Assembly (NCBI RefSeq): GCF_030159595.1
Contig: NZ_BSKJ01000005.1
Span: forward strand, 275,232 to 339,231
From: Pseudomonas putida
GTDB taxonomy: Bacteria > Pseudomonadota > Gammaproteobacteria > Pseudomonadales > Pseudomonadaceae
DNA: 64,000 nucleotides
Reading direction: 5' to 3'
Shown here: positions 51,422 to 62,046 of the stretch, one piece after another
How positions within the stretch are numbered: position 1 is the first letter of the stretch
How the letters are laid out: every line of letters begins with the position of its first letter
The notes under the pieces: generated by a model
Told to the model about the DNA's origin: nothing
The model's database searches: none
The model's input: only the letters and a program-made list of their open reading frames with translations
Made by a program: the position numbers and the translations under genes

Positions 51422-52357
51422 TCAGAACAACCAGCGGTACAGCAAATAAGCCACCACCACCGCCAGTACCGGCCGCAGCACGCGGTAGGCCTTGGGGTTG
51501 GCGCGCTTGAACTGCTTCACATGGCCGCTGATCTTGTTGCTGAAGCGCTTGCTCCAGGCATACGCCTGGTTGATCCCGCCCACGCGCTCGTCATCGGTAT
51601 TCTGTGGCGCGGTGGCGCGACCGAGGAAGGCACTGACCTGGCGGTTGACGCGGGTCATCAGCGAGCTGCTCAGCGGGCGCTCGATGTCGCAGAACAGGAT
51701 AACGCGGGTAACGTCGGTCTCGTTCTTGACCCAGTGCACATAGGTTTCGTCGAACATCACGTCTTCGCCATCACGCCAGGCATATTCCTCGCCATCGACG
51801 TAGATGCGGCAAGCATCGGAGTTGGGGGTGGACAGGCCCAGGTGGTAGCGCAGGGAACCGGCGAACGGGTCGCGGTGCGGGTTCAGGTGGCTGCCGCCGG
51901 GCAACAGGGCGAACATCGCGCCCTTGACGTTGGGGATGCTGCTGACCAACTCGACGGTGCGCGGGCACAGGGCTTCGGCCGAAGGCAGGGGTTTGTCGTA
52001 CCACTTCAGGTAAAAACGCTTCCAGCCTTTCTTGAAGAACGAGCCGAAACCGGCGTCGTTGTCCTTCTCGGCGGCGCGGATGTAGCCCTCGTCGAACAGG
52101 CGCATGGCCTCTTCGCGGATTTCCTGCCAGTTGTCCTTCAACACGTCCAGCTCAGGGAAGCGCTGGCGGTCCAGGTAGGGCTTGGACGGCACACCAGAGA
52201 ACAGGTACATCAACGCGTTGTAAGGGGCAAACAGCGCCGAATGGTTGACGAACTGGCGCAACACCGGCAAGCGAGCCTTGCCGCGCAAGTGCACGAACAG
52301 CACGCTGCCAAAAAACACCAGCAAGACACCCGCCTTGGCTGCAAAGGAAAAGGTCAT
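51422..52357 (-). CDS. lpxO: Lipid A hydroxylase LpxO (aspartyl/asparaginyl beta-hydroxylase family)
   Basis: 311-residue Fe(II)/2-oxoglutarate dioxygenase that hydroxylates the 2-position of lipid A acyl chains. N-terminal membrane helix (residues 6-22), the iron ligands HRDPF around residue 165 and the second His in ETYVHWVKNETDVTRVILFCDIERPL near 208, and a C-terminal hydrophobic helix (VLAVVVAYLLYRWLF). Single gene, promoter in the gap to cysK. Typical length for LpxO. Confidence 0.88.
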   Translation of the reverse strand: MTFSFAAKAGVLLVFFGSVLFVHLRGKARLPVLRQFVNHSALFAPYNALMYLFSGVPSKPYLDRQRFPELDVLKDNWQEIREEAMRLFDEGYIRAAEKDNDAGFGSFFKKGWKRFYLKWYDKPLPSAEALCPRTVELVSSIPNVKGAMFALLPGGSHLNPHRDPFAGSLRYHLGLSTPNSDACRIYVDGEEYAWRDGEDVMFDETYVHWVKNETDVTRVILFCDIERPLSSSLMTRVNRQVSAFLGRATAPQNTDDERVGGINQAYAWSKRFSNKISGHVKQFKRANPKAYRVLRPVLAVVVAYLLYRWLF

Positions 52358-52530
52358 GCTTTCACTCCTTGGGGAAGAGCCAGGGCTGCGCGTCCTGCTC
52401 TCCTGAAAATCATCCTGCCATCATAAACCGATCCCGCCGAGGTAAAAACAACCCGAGCAGGATCGCATTCATGAAGATTTTGCAATAAACCAGGCCACCG
52501 ATCGTTGCGCCGGGTCAGCGGCAAGGCCGA

Positions 52531-53505
<975 letters not shown>

Positions 53506-53727
53506 GGCAGGGGTCCTTGGCATGAAAAAGAGCAGGGAAAGACCTCAAGGGTAAGCCTGCCCCCGAGGCCCGTAAAGCCTGCAGATGTGACGGGGCATTC
53601 AGGGACTGAATACCCGGTCTGCGTTTGCAGCTGCCTGACCCCGCGTTATAGTCGGTAACAACTTACAAACAGGTGTTGCCTGTACCGGCCAAGCGGCCAG
53701 TACAGGCTTACAACAGAGGACAACCCC

Positions 53728-54573
53728 ATGAAGTTCGAAGGCACCCGCGACTACGTCGCCACAGACGACCTGAAACTGGCGGTGAACGCGGCCATCACCC
53801 TCGAACGCCCGCTGCTGGTCAAGGGCGAGCCCGGCACCGGCAAGACCATGCTCGCCGAGCAGCTGGCTGCCTCGTTCGGCGCGCGCCTGATCACCTGGCA
53901 CATCAAATCCACCACCAAGGCCCATCAGGGCCTGTACGAGTACGACGCGGTGAGCCGCCTGCGTGACTCGCAACTGGGCGTGGACAAGGTGCACGATGTG
54001 CGCAACTACCTGAAAAAGGGCAAGCTGTGGGAGGCTTTCGAGGCCGAAGAGCGGGTCATCCTGCTGATCGATGAAATCGACAAGGCCGACATCGAGTTCC
54101 CCAACGACCTGCTGCAAGAGTTGGACAAGATGGAGTTCTACGTCTACGAAATCGACGAGACCATCAAGGCCAAGCAACGCCCGATCATCATCATTACCTC
54201 CAACAACGAAAAAGAACTGCCGGATGCCTTCCTGCGCCGCTGCTTCTTCCACTACATCGCCTTCCCCGACCGCACCACGCTGCAGCAGATCGTCGACGTG
54301 CACTACCCGAACATCAGCCAGTCGCTGGTCAGCGAGGCACTGGATGTGTTCTTCGACGTGCGCAAGGTGCCAGGCTTGAAGAAAAAGCCTTCAACCTCCG
54401 AACTGGTCGACTGGCTCAAACTGCTGATGGCCGACAACATTGGTGAAGCGGTGCTGCGCGAACGCGACCCGACCAAGGCCATCCCGCCGCTGGCCGGCGC
54501 GCTGGTGAAAAACGAGCAGGACGTGCAGCTGCTGGAGCGCCTGGCCTTCATGAGCCGGCGCGGCAACCGCTGA
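53728..54573 (+). CDS. MoxR-family AAA+ ATPase
   Basis: 281-residue AAA+ ATPase: Walker A GEPGTGKT (33-40), Walker B ILLIDEIDKAD near 113 and a sensor region IIITSNNEKELPDAFLRRC with arginine finger. MoxR ATPases act as chaperones for metal-enzyme maturation, with a VWA partner. The VWA gene follows after 12 bp. The ATG 53728 has GAGGACAACCCC upstream. Confidence 0.92.
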   Translation: MKFEGTRDYVATDDLKLAVNAAITLERPLLVKGEPGTGKTMLAEQLAASFGARLITWHIKSTTKAHQGLYEYDAVSRLRDSQLGVDKVHDVRNYLKKGKLWEAFEAEERVILLIDEIDKADIEFPNDLLQELDKMEFYVYEIDETIKAKQRPIIIITSNNEKELPDAFLRRCFFHYIAFPDRTTLQQIVDVHYPNISQSLVSEALDVFFDVRKVPGLKKKPSTSELVDWLKLLMADNIGEAVLRERDPTKAIPPLAGALVKNEQDVQLLERLAFMSRRGNR

Positions 54574-54585
54574 CAGGAGCCGGCC

Positions 54586-55764
54586 ATGCTGCTCAACCTG
54601 TTCAATGAAATGCGCGCGGCCAAGGTACCGGTATCGGTGCGCGAGCTGCTGGACCTGCACCAGGCCCTGCAAAAGCATGTGGTGTTCGCCGACATGGACG
54701 AATTCTACTACCTCGCCCGCGCCATCCTGGTGAAAGACGAACGCCATTTCGACAAGTTCGACCGGGCTTTTGCCGCCTACTTCAAGGGCCTGGAAAACCT
54801 CGACCGGCACATCGAGGCACTGATCCCCGAAGATTGGCTGCGCAAGGAATTCGAGCGCTCGCTCACTGACGAAGAGCGTGCGCAGATCCAGTCCCTTGGC
54901 GGACTGGACAAGCTGATCGAAGAATTCAAGAAACGCCTTGAAGAGCAGAAGGAGCGCCACGCCGGTGGCAACAAGTGGATCGGCACTGGCGGCACCAGCC
55001 CGTTCGGCTCGGGTGGCTTCAACCCCGAGGGCATTCGCGTAGGCGAAGCCGGCAAACGCCAGGGCAAGGCGGTGAAGGTGTGGGACCAGCGCGAGTACAA
55101 GAACCTGGACGACCAGGTGGAACTCGGCACGCGCAACATCAAGCTGGCCCTGCGCCGGCTGCGCAAGTTCGCACGCGAAGGCGCCGCCGAAGAGCTGGAC
55201 ATCGACGGCACCATCGACCACACCGCGCGTGACGCCGGGTTGCTGAACATCCAGATGCGCCCCGAGCGGCGCAACACGGTGAAGCTGCTGTTGCTGTTCG
55301 ACATCGGCGGCTCGATGGACGCGCACATCAAAGTTTGCGAGGAGCTGTTCTCGGCGTGCAAGACCGAGTTCAAGCACCTGGAGTACTACTACTTCCACAA
55401 TTTCGTGTACGAATCGGTGTGGAAGAACAACCTGCGCCGCACCTCGGAGCGGTATTCCACCTTCGACCTGCTGCACAAGTATGGCGACGACTACAAAGTG
55501 GTGTTTGTCGGCGACGCAGCCATGGCACCTTACGAAATCACCCAGCCGGGTGGCAGCGTGGAGCACTGGAATGAAGAGGCCGGATATGTGTGGATACAGC
55601 GCTTCATGGAGAAGTTCAGGAAGATCATCTGGATCAACCCGTATCCGAAGCAGGCCTGGGACTACACCGCTTCAACCCATCTGGTGCGGGATTTGATCGA
55701 GGACAAGATGTACCCGCTGACCTTGCAGGGGTTGGAGGAAGGGATGCGGTATCTGTCCAAGTGA
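54586..55764 (+). CDS. CoxE-like VWA domain protein
   Basis: 392-residue partner of the MoxR ATPase, of the VWA/CoxE type. An N-terminal helical region (residues 1-125) is followed by a basic hinge and a VWA fold from about 225. The MIDAS motif reads DIGGSMD (239-245), that is DxGxS where DxSxS is usual. The pair probably assembles or activates an unknown enzyme; no target gene is nearby. Confidence 0.88.
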   Translation: MLLNLFNEMRAAKVPVSVRELLDLHQALQKHVVFADMDEFYYLARAILVKDERHFDKFDRAFAAYFKGLENLDRHIEALIPEDWLRKEFERSLTDEERAQIQSLGGLDKLIEEFKKRLEEQKERHAGGNKWIGTGGTSPFGSGGFNPEGIRVGEAGKRQGKAVKVWDQREYKNLDDQVELGTRNIKLALRRLRKFAREGAAEELDIDGTIDHTARDAGLLNIQMRPERRNTVKLLLLFDIGGSMDAHIKVCEELFSACKTEFKHLEYYYFHNFVYESVWKNNLRRTSERYSTFDLLHKYGDDYKVVFVGDAAMAPYEITQPGGSVEHWNEEAGYVWIQRFMEKFRKIIWINPYPKQAWDYTASTHLVRDLIEDKMYPLTLQGLEEGMRYLSK

Positions 55765-55775
55765 TGTGGCCTGTA

Positions 55776-55873
55776 CCGGCCTCTTCGCGGGCAAGCCCGC
55801 TCCCACAGGTACTGCGCAAGCCTTAAGGCCTGTGGCGGACCTGTGGGAGCGGGCTTGCCCGCGAAAAGGCCAG
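55776..55873. repeat. Inverted REP pair (BIME-like module)
   Basis: REP units at 55776-55809 and 55840-55873, opposite orientation, second arm with GCGAAAAGGC. Fills the 114 bp gap between convergent VWA and pxpC genes. Confidence 0.9.
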
Positions 55874-55878
55874 CAGCC

Positions 55879-56796
55879 CTATAACCAACGGCCCAGGTAA
55901 ACCTGGTGCTCCCGCCAGGCCTCATCCTGCACCACCGCCCTGAACCGCACCACCGCCCCCGGCATGCACTGCGCCAGTTGCGCCAGCGCCAACGGCGTCA
56001 ACGCCCCCAGCCGCGGATAGCCGCCAATGGTCTGCCGGTCATTGAGCAACACGATCGGCTGCCCATCCGGCGGTACCTGCACCGCCCCCAGCGGTATACC
56101 TTCGGAAATCATCGGCGCGCCCTGGTAGACCAACTGAGGTCCCAACAGACGTATGCCCATGCGGTCGGCACGGCTGTCCAGCGTCCAGTCACTGTTGAAG
56201 GCCTCGAACAGGCTGGTACCGCTGAAGTCGCCAATCTGCGCGCCGATCACCAGGTCGAGCACAGGCTTTTGCGCGTACTGCGGGCGCAACGCTTGCGGCA
56301 TCTCGCGCAGGGATGCCGAAGCACCGGCAAATGCCAGCAACTGACCTTTACCGAGCGTAGTACCCTGGCCATCGATGCCACCCAGCGCTTCACATACCAC
56401 GGTGGCACAACTGCCCAGTACATCTTCGCCTACAAATCCACCTGGTGCCGCCAGGTAGGCCCGTACGCCCTGCTTGGGTTGTTTCAGGGTCAAGCGCTGC
56501 CCCTTGGCCAGGGCAAAGCTGCGCCAAGGCGCGACAGGCTGATCGTCAACCCGCGCATCCAGGTCGGCACCGGCCAGGGCCAGCACACAATCCTGTTCGG
56601 CCACCACGCAGAACCCTCCCAGCGCCACTTCAACCACCGGCGCCGCCAACGGGTTGCCCAGCAGCCAGTTGGCCCAGTGCATCGCCACCCAGTCCAGCGC
56701 ACCGCCCTGTGTCACGCCCAGGTGACGCACGCCAAAGCGCCCGGCGTCCTGCAACTGGCACAACGGCGTACTGGCCTCGATCTTCAACTGCTTCAT
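55879..56796 (-). CDS. pxpC: 5-oxoprolinase subunit PxpC (biotin-dependent carboxyltransferase-type)
   Basis: 305-residue AHS2-family subunit that with PxpA and PxpB opens 5-oxoproline (pyroglutamate) to glutamate using ATP. Seen: TPLCQLQDAGRFGVRHLGVTQGGALDWVAMHWANWLLGNPL and the PMISEGIPLGAVQVPPDGQPIVLLNDRQTIGGYPRLGAL block. ATG 56796 overlaps pxpB stop by 4 nt. Confidence 0.92.
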   Translation of the reverse strand: MKQLKIEASTPLCQLQDAGRFGVRHLGVTQGGALDWVAMHWANWLLGNPLAAPVVEVALGGFCVVAEQDCVLALAGADLDARVDDQPVAPWRSFALAKGQRLTLKQPKQGVRAYLAAPGGFVGEDVLGSCATVVCEALGGIDGQGTTLGKGQLLAFAGASASLREMPQALRPQYAQKPVLDLVIGAQIGDFSGTSLFEAFNSDWTLDSRADRMGIRLLGPQLVYQGAPMISEGIPLGAVQVPPDGQPIVLLNDRQTIGGYPRLGALTPLALAQLAQCMPGAVVRFRAVVQDEAWREHQVYLGRWL

Positions 56797-57479
56797 CCCT
56801 GCGCCTCCACATCACCACCCAAGGCCACGAACTCGCTGCGCGAAACCGGCACGAAGCGCACCCGGTCACCAGGTTGCAACAGGCTGTAGCCTTCACGATC
56901 ACGATCAAACAGGCGCAACGGCGTACGACCAATCAGGTTCCAGCCGCCCGGAGATACGGCCGGATAGGCCGCCGTCTGGCGTTCGGCAATACCGACGCTT
57001 CCGGCGGCCACGCGCTTGCGCGGGGTGCTCAGACGCGGGCAGGCCAGGCGCTCATCCACCAGGCCCATGAAGCCGAAACCGGGGGCAAAGCCCAGGGCAA
57101 ATACTGGGTAGTCGCGCTCGCTGTGCAAGCGGATGACTTCCGCTTCACTCAAGCCGCTTCGGGCCGCCAGCACAGGCAGTTCAGGGCCGACGCTGGCGTC
57201 ATACCACACCGGGATTTCATGGCGCCGGCCAGCGTTGCCGGTATCTGCCTGCAAACCCTCCAGCGCTTGGGCGATCAGCGCCCTCGCCTCGCCTGGCGGC
57301 AGGGCGAATTGCACCATCAATGTGGTGTAGGACGGCACCAGATCCAGCAGGTGCTCACCGAACGCGGTGCTCAGACGCTGGCTGGCGGCGAGCATCCACG
57401 GCATGTTGGCCTCGTCGATACAGTCGAACAGGCGCACCATCAGGCTGTCGATGGCCACCACTTCGATGCGCGGCTTCAT
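56793..57479 (-). CDS. pxpB: 5-oxoprolinase subunit PxpB
   Basis: 228-residue AHS1-family subunit, the ATPase-linked half of the PxpABC complex. Family motifs: [63 protein letters not shown] and the N-terminal [17 protein letters not shown]. Overlaps pxpA stop (ATGA) and pxpC start. Confidence 0.92.
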   Translation of the reverse strand: MKPRIEVVAIDSLMVRLFDCIDEANMPWMLAASQRLSTAFGEHLLDLVPSYTTLMVQFALPPGEARALIAQALEGLQADTGNAGRRHEIPVWYDASVGPELPVLAARSGLSEAEVIRLHSERDYPVFALGFAPGFGFMGLVDERLACPRLSTPRKRVAAGSVGIAERQTAAYPAVSPGGWNLIGRTPLRLFDRDREGYSLLQPGDRVRFVPVSRSEFVALGGDVEAQG

Positions 57480-58255
57480 CGTGCCTCCAAAGCGTCGAGG
57501 GCCTGGCGTATCTGCCGCACTGCCGCCACCGAACTGTCGTTGTCGCCATGTACGCAGAGGGTGCCGGCCTGCAGGCGCAGGGCACTGCCATCGTCCGCCA
57601 CCAGGGTGTCGCCCCGGGCCAGACGCACGGCCTGGTCCACCACCAGTGCCGGGTCGTGGTGCACCGCACCGGGCAGGCGCCGCGACACCAGGTGGCCACT
57701 GGCGGTGTAGGCGCGGTCAGCGAATGCCTCGAACCACAGCCGCACACCGACTTCATCGCCCAAGGCCTGAGCGGCACGGTTGTCGGCAGTGGCCATCAGC
57801 ATCAACGGCAGGTTGCTGTCGTAGGCTGCCACGGCCTCCAGCACCGTGCGCAGCTTGAGCGGGTCGGCCATCATGTCGTTGTACAGCGCACCATGGGGCT
57901 TCACATACGCCACGCGGCCACCCAGCACTTTGCAGATGCCGTCCAGCGCACCGATCTGATAGTGCAGCAGGTCACGGATTTCCTCTGGGCTGCACGCCAT
58001 GGAGCGGCGGCCAAAGCCGACCAGGTCCGGGTAGGCCGGGTGCGCGCCGATGGTCACCCCGTGTTCCAGCGCCAGGGCCACGGTGCGGCGCATGATGCCG
58101 GGGTCGCCGGCGTGGTAGCCGCAGGCGATGTTGGCGCAGTCGATGTAGGGCATCACCTCGGCGTCCAGGCCCATGCGCCAGCTGCCAAAACTCTCGCCCA
58201 TGTCGCAATTGAGTAGCAGGCGTTCCACCACGCGGTCTCCCTTGTTGTTGTTCAT
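57476..58255 (-). CDS. pxpA: 5-oxoprolinase subunit PxpA (LamB/YcsF family)
   Basis: 259-residue LamB/YcsF subunit: [74 protein letters not shown]...[16 protein letters not shown]. Forms the catalytic unit of 5-oxoprolinase. ATG 58255 with AAGGTAGG upstream, directly after the MFS transporter stop; operon order MFS-A-B-C. Confidence 0.93.
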   Translation of the reverse strand: MNNNKGDRVVERLLLNCDMGESFGSWRMGLDAEVMPYIDCANIACGYHAGDPGIMRRTVALALEHGVTIGAHPAYPDLVGFGRRSMACSPEEIRDLLHYQIGALDGICKVLGGRVAYVKPHGALYNDMMADPLKLRTVLEAVAAYDSNLPLMLMATADNRAAQALGDEVGVRLWFEAFADRAYTASGHLVSRRLPGAVHHDPALVVDQAVRLARGDTLVADDGSALRLQAGTLCVHGDNDSSVAAVRQIRQALDALEAR

Positions 58256-58264
58256 AGGCCTACC

Positions 58265-59551
58265 TTACCGCGCCTGCAGCTGTTTGCCGCGCGTTTCCGG
58301 CAGGCTCAAGGCCGCCACGATCACAATCCCGTAGGACACCGCAGAGAACATGCCGATACTCAGGCCCAGCGGCATGTTCTGGCCGAGCATGCCGATCAGC
58401 AACGGGAACAGTGCCGCAATGACCTTGCCGATGTTGTAGCAGAAGCCCTGCCCCGAACCGCGAATGCGCGTAGGGAACAGTTCGGTCAGGAACGCCCCCA
58501 TGCCGCTGAAGATGCCCGAGGCGAAGAAACCCAGCGGGAAGCCCAGCCACAGCATCACGCCATCGCTGACCTGCATCTGCGTGTACAGCAGCACGATGAC
58601 GAACGAGCCCACGGCGAACAGGATGAAGTTCTTCTTGCGCCCCAGCAGGTCGGACAGGTACGCGCTGACCACATAGCCCACATAAGAACCAACGATCACC
58701 ATGGCCAGGTAGCCACCCGTGCCCAGCACGCTCAGGCCTCGCTCATTCTTCAGGAACGTCGGCAGCCACGAGGTGATGGCGTAGTAGCCACCCAGCGCGC
58801 CGGTGGTCAGCAGGGACGCCCGCACGGTGGTCCAGAGCATGCCCGGGGCGAAGATTTCGTAGAAGCGCGAGGGTGCCTCGGCGTTTTCTACTGCCTTGGC
58901 TTCGCGATAGACCTCAGGGTCCTTGACCAGGCGGCGAACGAAGATCACGAACACCGCCGGCACCAGCCCCAGCAGGAACAAGGCGCGCCATGCCTGCTCT
59001 GGCGGCAGCCAGGAGAACAGCAGCGCGTAGAGAATCGCCGTAAGGCCCCAGCCGATGGCCCAGCCGGATTGCACCATGCCCACCGCCTTGCCACGGTCCT
59101 GGGCGCGGATCACCTCGCCGATCAGCACCGCGCCGGCGGTCCATTCACCGCCGAAGCCAAAGCCCATCAGGGTGCGGGCGATCAGCAGTTGTTCGTAGTT
59201 CTGGGCGAAGCCGCACAGGAAGGTGAAAAAGGCGAACCACAGCACCGTCAGTTGCAGGGTGCGCACGCGGCCGATACGGTCGGAGAGGATACCGGCCACC
59301 CAGCCACCCACGGCCGAGGCGATCAACGTGCTGGTATGGATCAACCCGGCTTCGGTGGTGGTGATACCCCACAGCATGATCAGCGTGGGGATGACGAAGC
59401 TGAGCATCTGCGTGTCCATGCCGTCCAGGCCATAGCCGATCTTGCAGCTCCAGAAGGTGCGCCGTTGCTGTTTGTCGATATCGCGGTACCAGGCGAAAGG
59501 CCCGGACGAAGGTGGAGAACTGACCTGCTGCTGCACGCCGGTGGGGTTCAT
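58265..59551 (-). CDS. MFS transporter of the 5-oxoproline operon
   Basis: 428-residue sugar/acid-type MFS permease with twelve helices (ITTTEAGLIHTSTLIASAVGGWVAGILSDRIGRVRTLQLTVLWF, then a GGEWTAGAVLIGEV block). Close to the metabolite:H+ symporter group; being first in the pxp operon it probably imports 5-oxoproline or a related acid. ATG 59551 (MNPTGVQQQ) has GAGGC upstream; two further in-frame starts exist at 59590 and 59614. Confidence 0.88.
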   Translation of the reverse strand: MNPTGVQQQVSSPPSSGPFAWYRDIDKQQRRTFWSCKIGYGLDGMDTQMLSFVIPTLIMLWGITTTEAGLIHTSTLIASAVGGWVAGILSDRIGRVRTLQLTVLWFAFFTFLCGFAQNYEQLLIARTLMGFGFGGEWTAGAVLIGEVIRAQDRGKAVGMVQSGWAIGWGLTAILYALLFSWLPPEQAWRALFLLGLVPAVFVIFVRRLVKDPEVYREAKAVENAEAPSRFYEIFAPGMLWTTVRASLLTTGALGGYYAITSWLPTFLKNERGLSVLGTGGYLAMVIVGSYVGYVVSAYLSDLLGRKKNFILFAVGSFVIVLLYTQMQVSDGVMLWLGFPLGFFASGIFSGMGAFLTELFPTRIRGSGQGFCYNIGKVIAALFPLLIGMLGQNMPLGLSIGMFSAVSYGIVIVAALSLPETRGKQLQAR

Positions 59552-59664
59552 GGATGCCTCGGCTTGTTGGTATTGTTTTATGGGCGACATAAAGCGTCGC
59601 GGCCTGGGCGCCATTGTTCAGAGCCCGCGAGGATTGAGTCCAACGATAAAAACCGCCGGTCTGG

Positions 59665-59672
59665 AACAAGAA
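59665..59672 (+). promoter_or_regulatory. Hfq/Crc AANAANAA motif at the pxp-regulator start
   Basis: AACAAGAA, a perfect match to the AANAANAA motif bound by Hfq/Crc in Pseudomonas, 9 nt before the ATG of the LysR gene at 59682 and overlapping the likely ribosome site. Suggests catabolite control of the operon through its regulator. Confidence 0.5.
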
Positions 59673-59681
59673 AAACTGATC

Positions 59682-60593
59682 ATGAACCTTCGCTTCCTCG
59701 AAACCTTCGTCTGGGTCGCCCGGCTGAAAAGCTTCCGCCTGACGGCAGAAAAGCTGTTTACCACCCAAGCCTCGGTGTCCAGCCGCATTGCCGCGCTGGA
59801 GGCAGACCTTGGCGTGAAGCTGTTGCTGCGTGACTCACGCGGGGTGAGCCTGACCCCGGAAGGCGGCAAGGTGCTGGAATATGCCGAACGCATGCTGGAA
59901 ACCGCCAAGGCCATGAAGCAGTCGCTGGACAGCGACCGGACCAAGGTCGGACGCATACGCATCGGGGTGATGGACACGGTGATTCACACCTGGATGAGCG
60001 CGCTGGTAGCGGAGCTGACCGAGCGCTACCCGCAGGTTGAAATCGAACTGGTGGCCGACACCGCGCTTAACCTGCGCGAGCAGTTGCAGAAGGGCTTTCT
60101 CGACGTGATCCTGCAGACCGACCTGCTGCGCGAGCAGTCCATCCGCAGCCTCGACCTGGCGCGTTACCCGATGGGCTGGGTGGTGGCTGCAGGCTCGCAC
60201 CAGCACCGGGACTATGCGTCGCTGGCCGAGCTTGGGCGCGAGCGTATCATCACCTTTTCAAAAAATTCGCGACCACACCAGGAGGTACTGAGCCTGCTGC
60301 AAGCTGCGGGGGCTGAGGCACCGCGGCTGAACTGCGTGAACTCGGTGGCGGCGATTACCCGGCTGTTGCGCGATGGGTTTGGTATTGGCGCGTTACCGCC
60401 AGCGTTGGTGGATGCCGAGTTGGGCCGGGGTGAATTGGTGTTGCTGGAAGGGCTACAACCCCCGCCCAGCCTGGAGCTGGTGGTGGCCTGGCAGACCGGG
60501 GTGGCGCTGGTGGATGAAGTGGTCGGGGTTTGCCGGCAGGTGCTGGAGGGGTATGGCCGAGATGTGGGTGGGCAACGGATTGTGTTGGTCTGA
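59682..60593 (+). CDS. LysR-family regulator of the 5-oxoprolinase operon
   Basis: 303-residue LTTR. HTH at residues 3-60 (LRFLETFVWVARLKSFRLTAEKLFTTQASVSSRIAALEADLGVKLLLRD), effector domain from about residue 90. Divergent from the MFS-pxpABC operon, 130 bp between starts, so it very likely responds to 5-oxoproline or an analogue. ATG 59682 (MNLRFLETF); the longer frame from 59442 is not used. Confidence 0.88.
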   Translation: MNLRFLETFVWVARLKSFRLTAEKLFTTQASVSSRIAALEADLGVKLLLRDSRGVSLTPEGGKVLEYAERMLETAKAMKQSLDSDRTKVGRIRIGVMDTVIHTWMSALVAELTERYPQVEIELVADTALNLREQLQKGFLDVILQTDLLREQSIRSLDLARYPMGWVVAAGSHQHRDYASLAELGRERIITFSKNSRPHQEVLSLLQAAGAEAPRLNCVNSVAAITRLLRDGFGIGALPPALVDAELGRGELVLLEGLQPPPSLELVVAWQTGVALVDEVVGVCRQVLEGYGRDVGGQRIVLV

Positions 60594-60612
60594 CTGGCTA
60601 GCTGTACCAGTA

Positions 60613-60710
60613 CCGGCCCTTTCGCGGGCAAGCCCGCTCCCACAGGTACAGCGCAGCCCTCAAGGCCTGTGGTAATCCTGTGGGAGCGGGCTTGCCCGCG
60701 AAAGGGCCGG
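60613..60710. repeat. Inverted REP pair (BIME-like module)
   Basis: REP units at 60613-60646 and 60677-60710, core CCCTTTCGCGGGCAAGCCCGC; both arms carry the matched change CCTCTT to CCCTTT, again showing paired drift. Fills the 134 bp gap between convergent genes. Confidence 0.9.
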
Positions 60711-60727
60711 TACAGGCACTACGAAAA

Positions 60728-61249
60728 TCAGCGCCAGCTCTCTTTGACCGCCCTGCGCCGCCCGCCCAGGATCACCCAGCCAATCCCCAGCAACAGGCTT
60801 TCAACCACAAAGGCCAGCACAAAACCGGCACCAACGCCCCAGCCAACGGCTTCGGGCACCAGCAGAATCTGGTAGCTGTAACCATTGAGGGTTTCTTCGC
60901 GCAGCTGCGGATCAGCCTGCACCAGCACATGCCAGGTTCGCTGGGCCCACGGCCCTTGCAGCGCCTGCCATTCGCTTTCCAGCAGTTCATTGCGGATCAT
61001 CAGGCTTTCGATGCTGTTGGCATCACTGTTGAACACCAGGTCGTCACTGCTGCGGTAATGCTGCAGCAATGCCTGCAAGTCGCCCTTGAAAAAGCGCTCG
61101 GCCGTTTGCCGGAAGCCATCCAGCGCCTCGCGTGATTCGAACAGGTGCGCCTCGACCCGCTGACTGTAATCCTTGACCAGCCCCGGGACCTGGATACCGG
61201 CCAGCAGGCCGAAGGTGAACAACAGCAACCGCAGGTAACTTCTGAACAT
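60728..61249 (-). CDS. DUF2937-family membrane protein
   Basis: 173-residue protein with an N-terminal hydrophobic helix (residues 6-24), a long helical middle (VKDYSQRVEAHLFESREALDGFRQTAERFFKGDLQALLQHYRSSDD) and a C-terminal hydrophobic pair (about 130-160). DUF2937 proteins are inner-membrane, function unknown. Third gene of a compact operon behind a glutamine amidotransferase. Confidence 0.85.
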   Translation of the reverse strand: MFRSYLRLLLFTFGLLAGIQVPGLVKDYSQRVEAHLFESREALDGFRQTAERFFKGDLQALLQHYRSSDDLVFNSDANSIESLMIRNELLESEWQALQGPWAQRTWHVLVQADPQLREETLNGYSYQILLVPEAVGWGVGAGFVLAFVVESLLLGIGWVILGGRRRAVKESWR

Positions 61250-61258
61250 GCAGCGTCC

Positions 61259-62032
61259 TTAGCTCTGGCCGTGCGCCACGCACTCGCCGTGCCGCCACAG
61301 GCCCCATTGACCTGGCTCGTAACGGTGCCAGGTCTCGTTCTCGGTCAGGGCCTCGGTGGCAATCACCGTGACTACGTCGTTGGGGGTGGTTTCGGTATGA
61401 AAATCGACGATCAAGTCGACATCCTTCAAGCGTGCGGCACCAAATGGCGCGCGCCGGGTAATGTGCACCAGCTTGGTCGAGCAGAAACAGAACAGCCAGT
61501 CGCCATCGCTGAGCATGCAGTTGAACACGCCCTGGCTACGGTAGCCGGCGCAGGCTTCGACCAGCACCGGCAGCAGCTGTTCCACGGGCACCGGCTCGGG
61601 GAAGGCGCTGCGGATGCGGTTGAGCAGGTCGCAGAAGGCCGCTTCGCTGTCCGTGTCGCCCACGGGTCGGTAGAAACTGGCCTGCCCCGTGAAGTCGCCC
61701 AGCTGGCCGTTGTGCGCGAAGCACCAGTTACGGCCCCACATTTCGCGTACGAACGGGTGGGTGTTGGACAGGCACACCCGGCCGACGTTGGCCTGGCGGA
61801 TATGGCCAATCACCACTTCGCTCTTGATCGGGTAGCGCTGCACCAGGTTGGCCACTTCCGACTCGCTGCTGGCTGCCGGGTCCTGGAACAGGCGCAGGCC
61901 ACGGCCTTCGTAAAAGCCGATGCCCCAGCCATCACGGTGCGGGCCTGTACGCCCGCCGCGTTGCATCAGGCCAGTGAAGCTGAAAACGATATCGGTGGGG
62001 ACGTTGGCACTCATGCCCAGCAGTTCGCACAT
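61259..62032 (-). CDS. Class II glutamine amidotransferase, YafJ-like
   Basis: 257-residue Ntn-hydrolase with Cys2 as nucleophile ([27 protein letters not shown]) and [36 protein letters not shown] as the binding loop. YafJ-type proteins hydrolyse gamma-glutamyl compounds or act as amidotransferases; substrate unknown. ATG 62032; stop of the upstream membrane gene is 14 bp before. Confidence 0.88.
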   Translation of the reverse strand: MCELLGMSANVPTDIVFSFTGLMQRGGRTGPHRDGWGIGFYEGRGLRLFQDPAASSESEVANLVQRYPIKSEVVIGHIRQANVGRVCLSNTHPFVREMWGRNWCFAHNGQLGDFTGQASFYRPVGDTDSEAAFCDLLNRIRSAFPEPVPVEQLLPVLVEACAGYRSQGVFNCMLSDGDWLFCFCSTKLVHITRRAPFGAARLKDVDLIVDFHTETTPNDVVTVIATEALTENETWHRYEPGQWGLWRHGECVAHGQS

Positions 62033-62046
62033 AGGCGTGTCTCCGT

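Noticed and set aside
52427..52464. Hairpin between lpxO and cysK as a terminator
   Set aside because: About ten paired bases with mismatches and no T-tract on the correct side; not strong enough to list.
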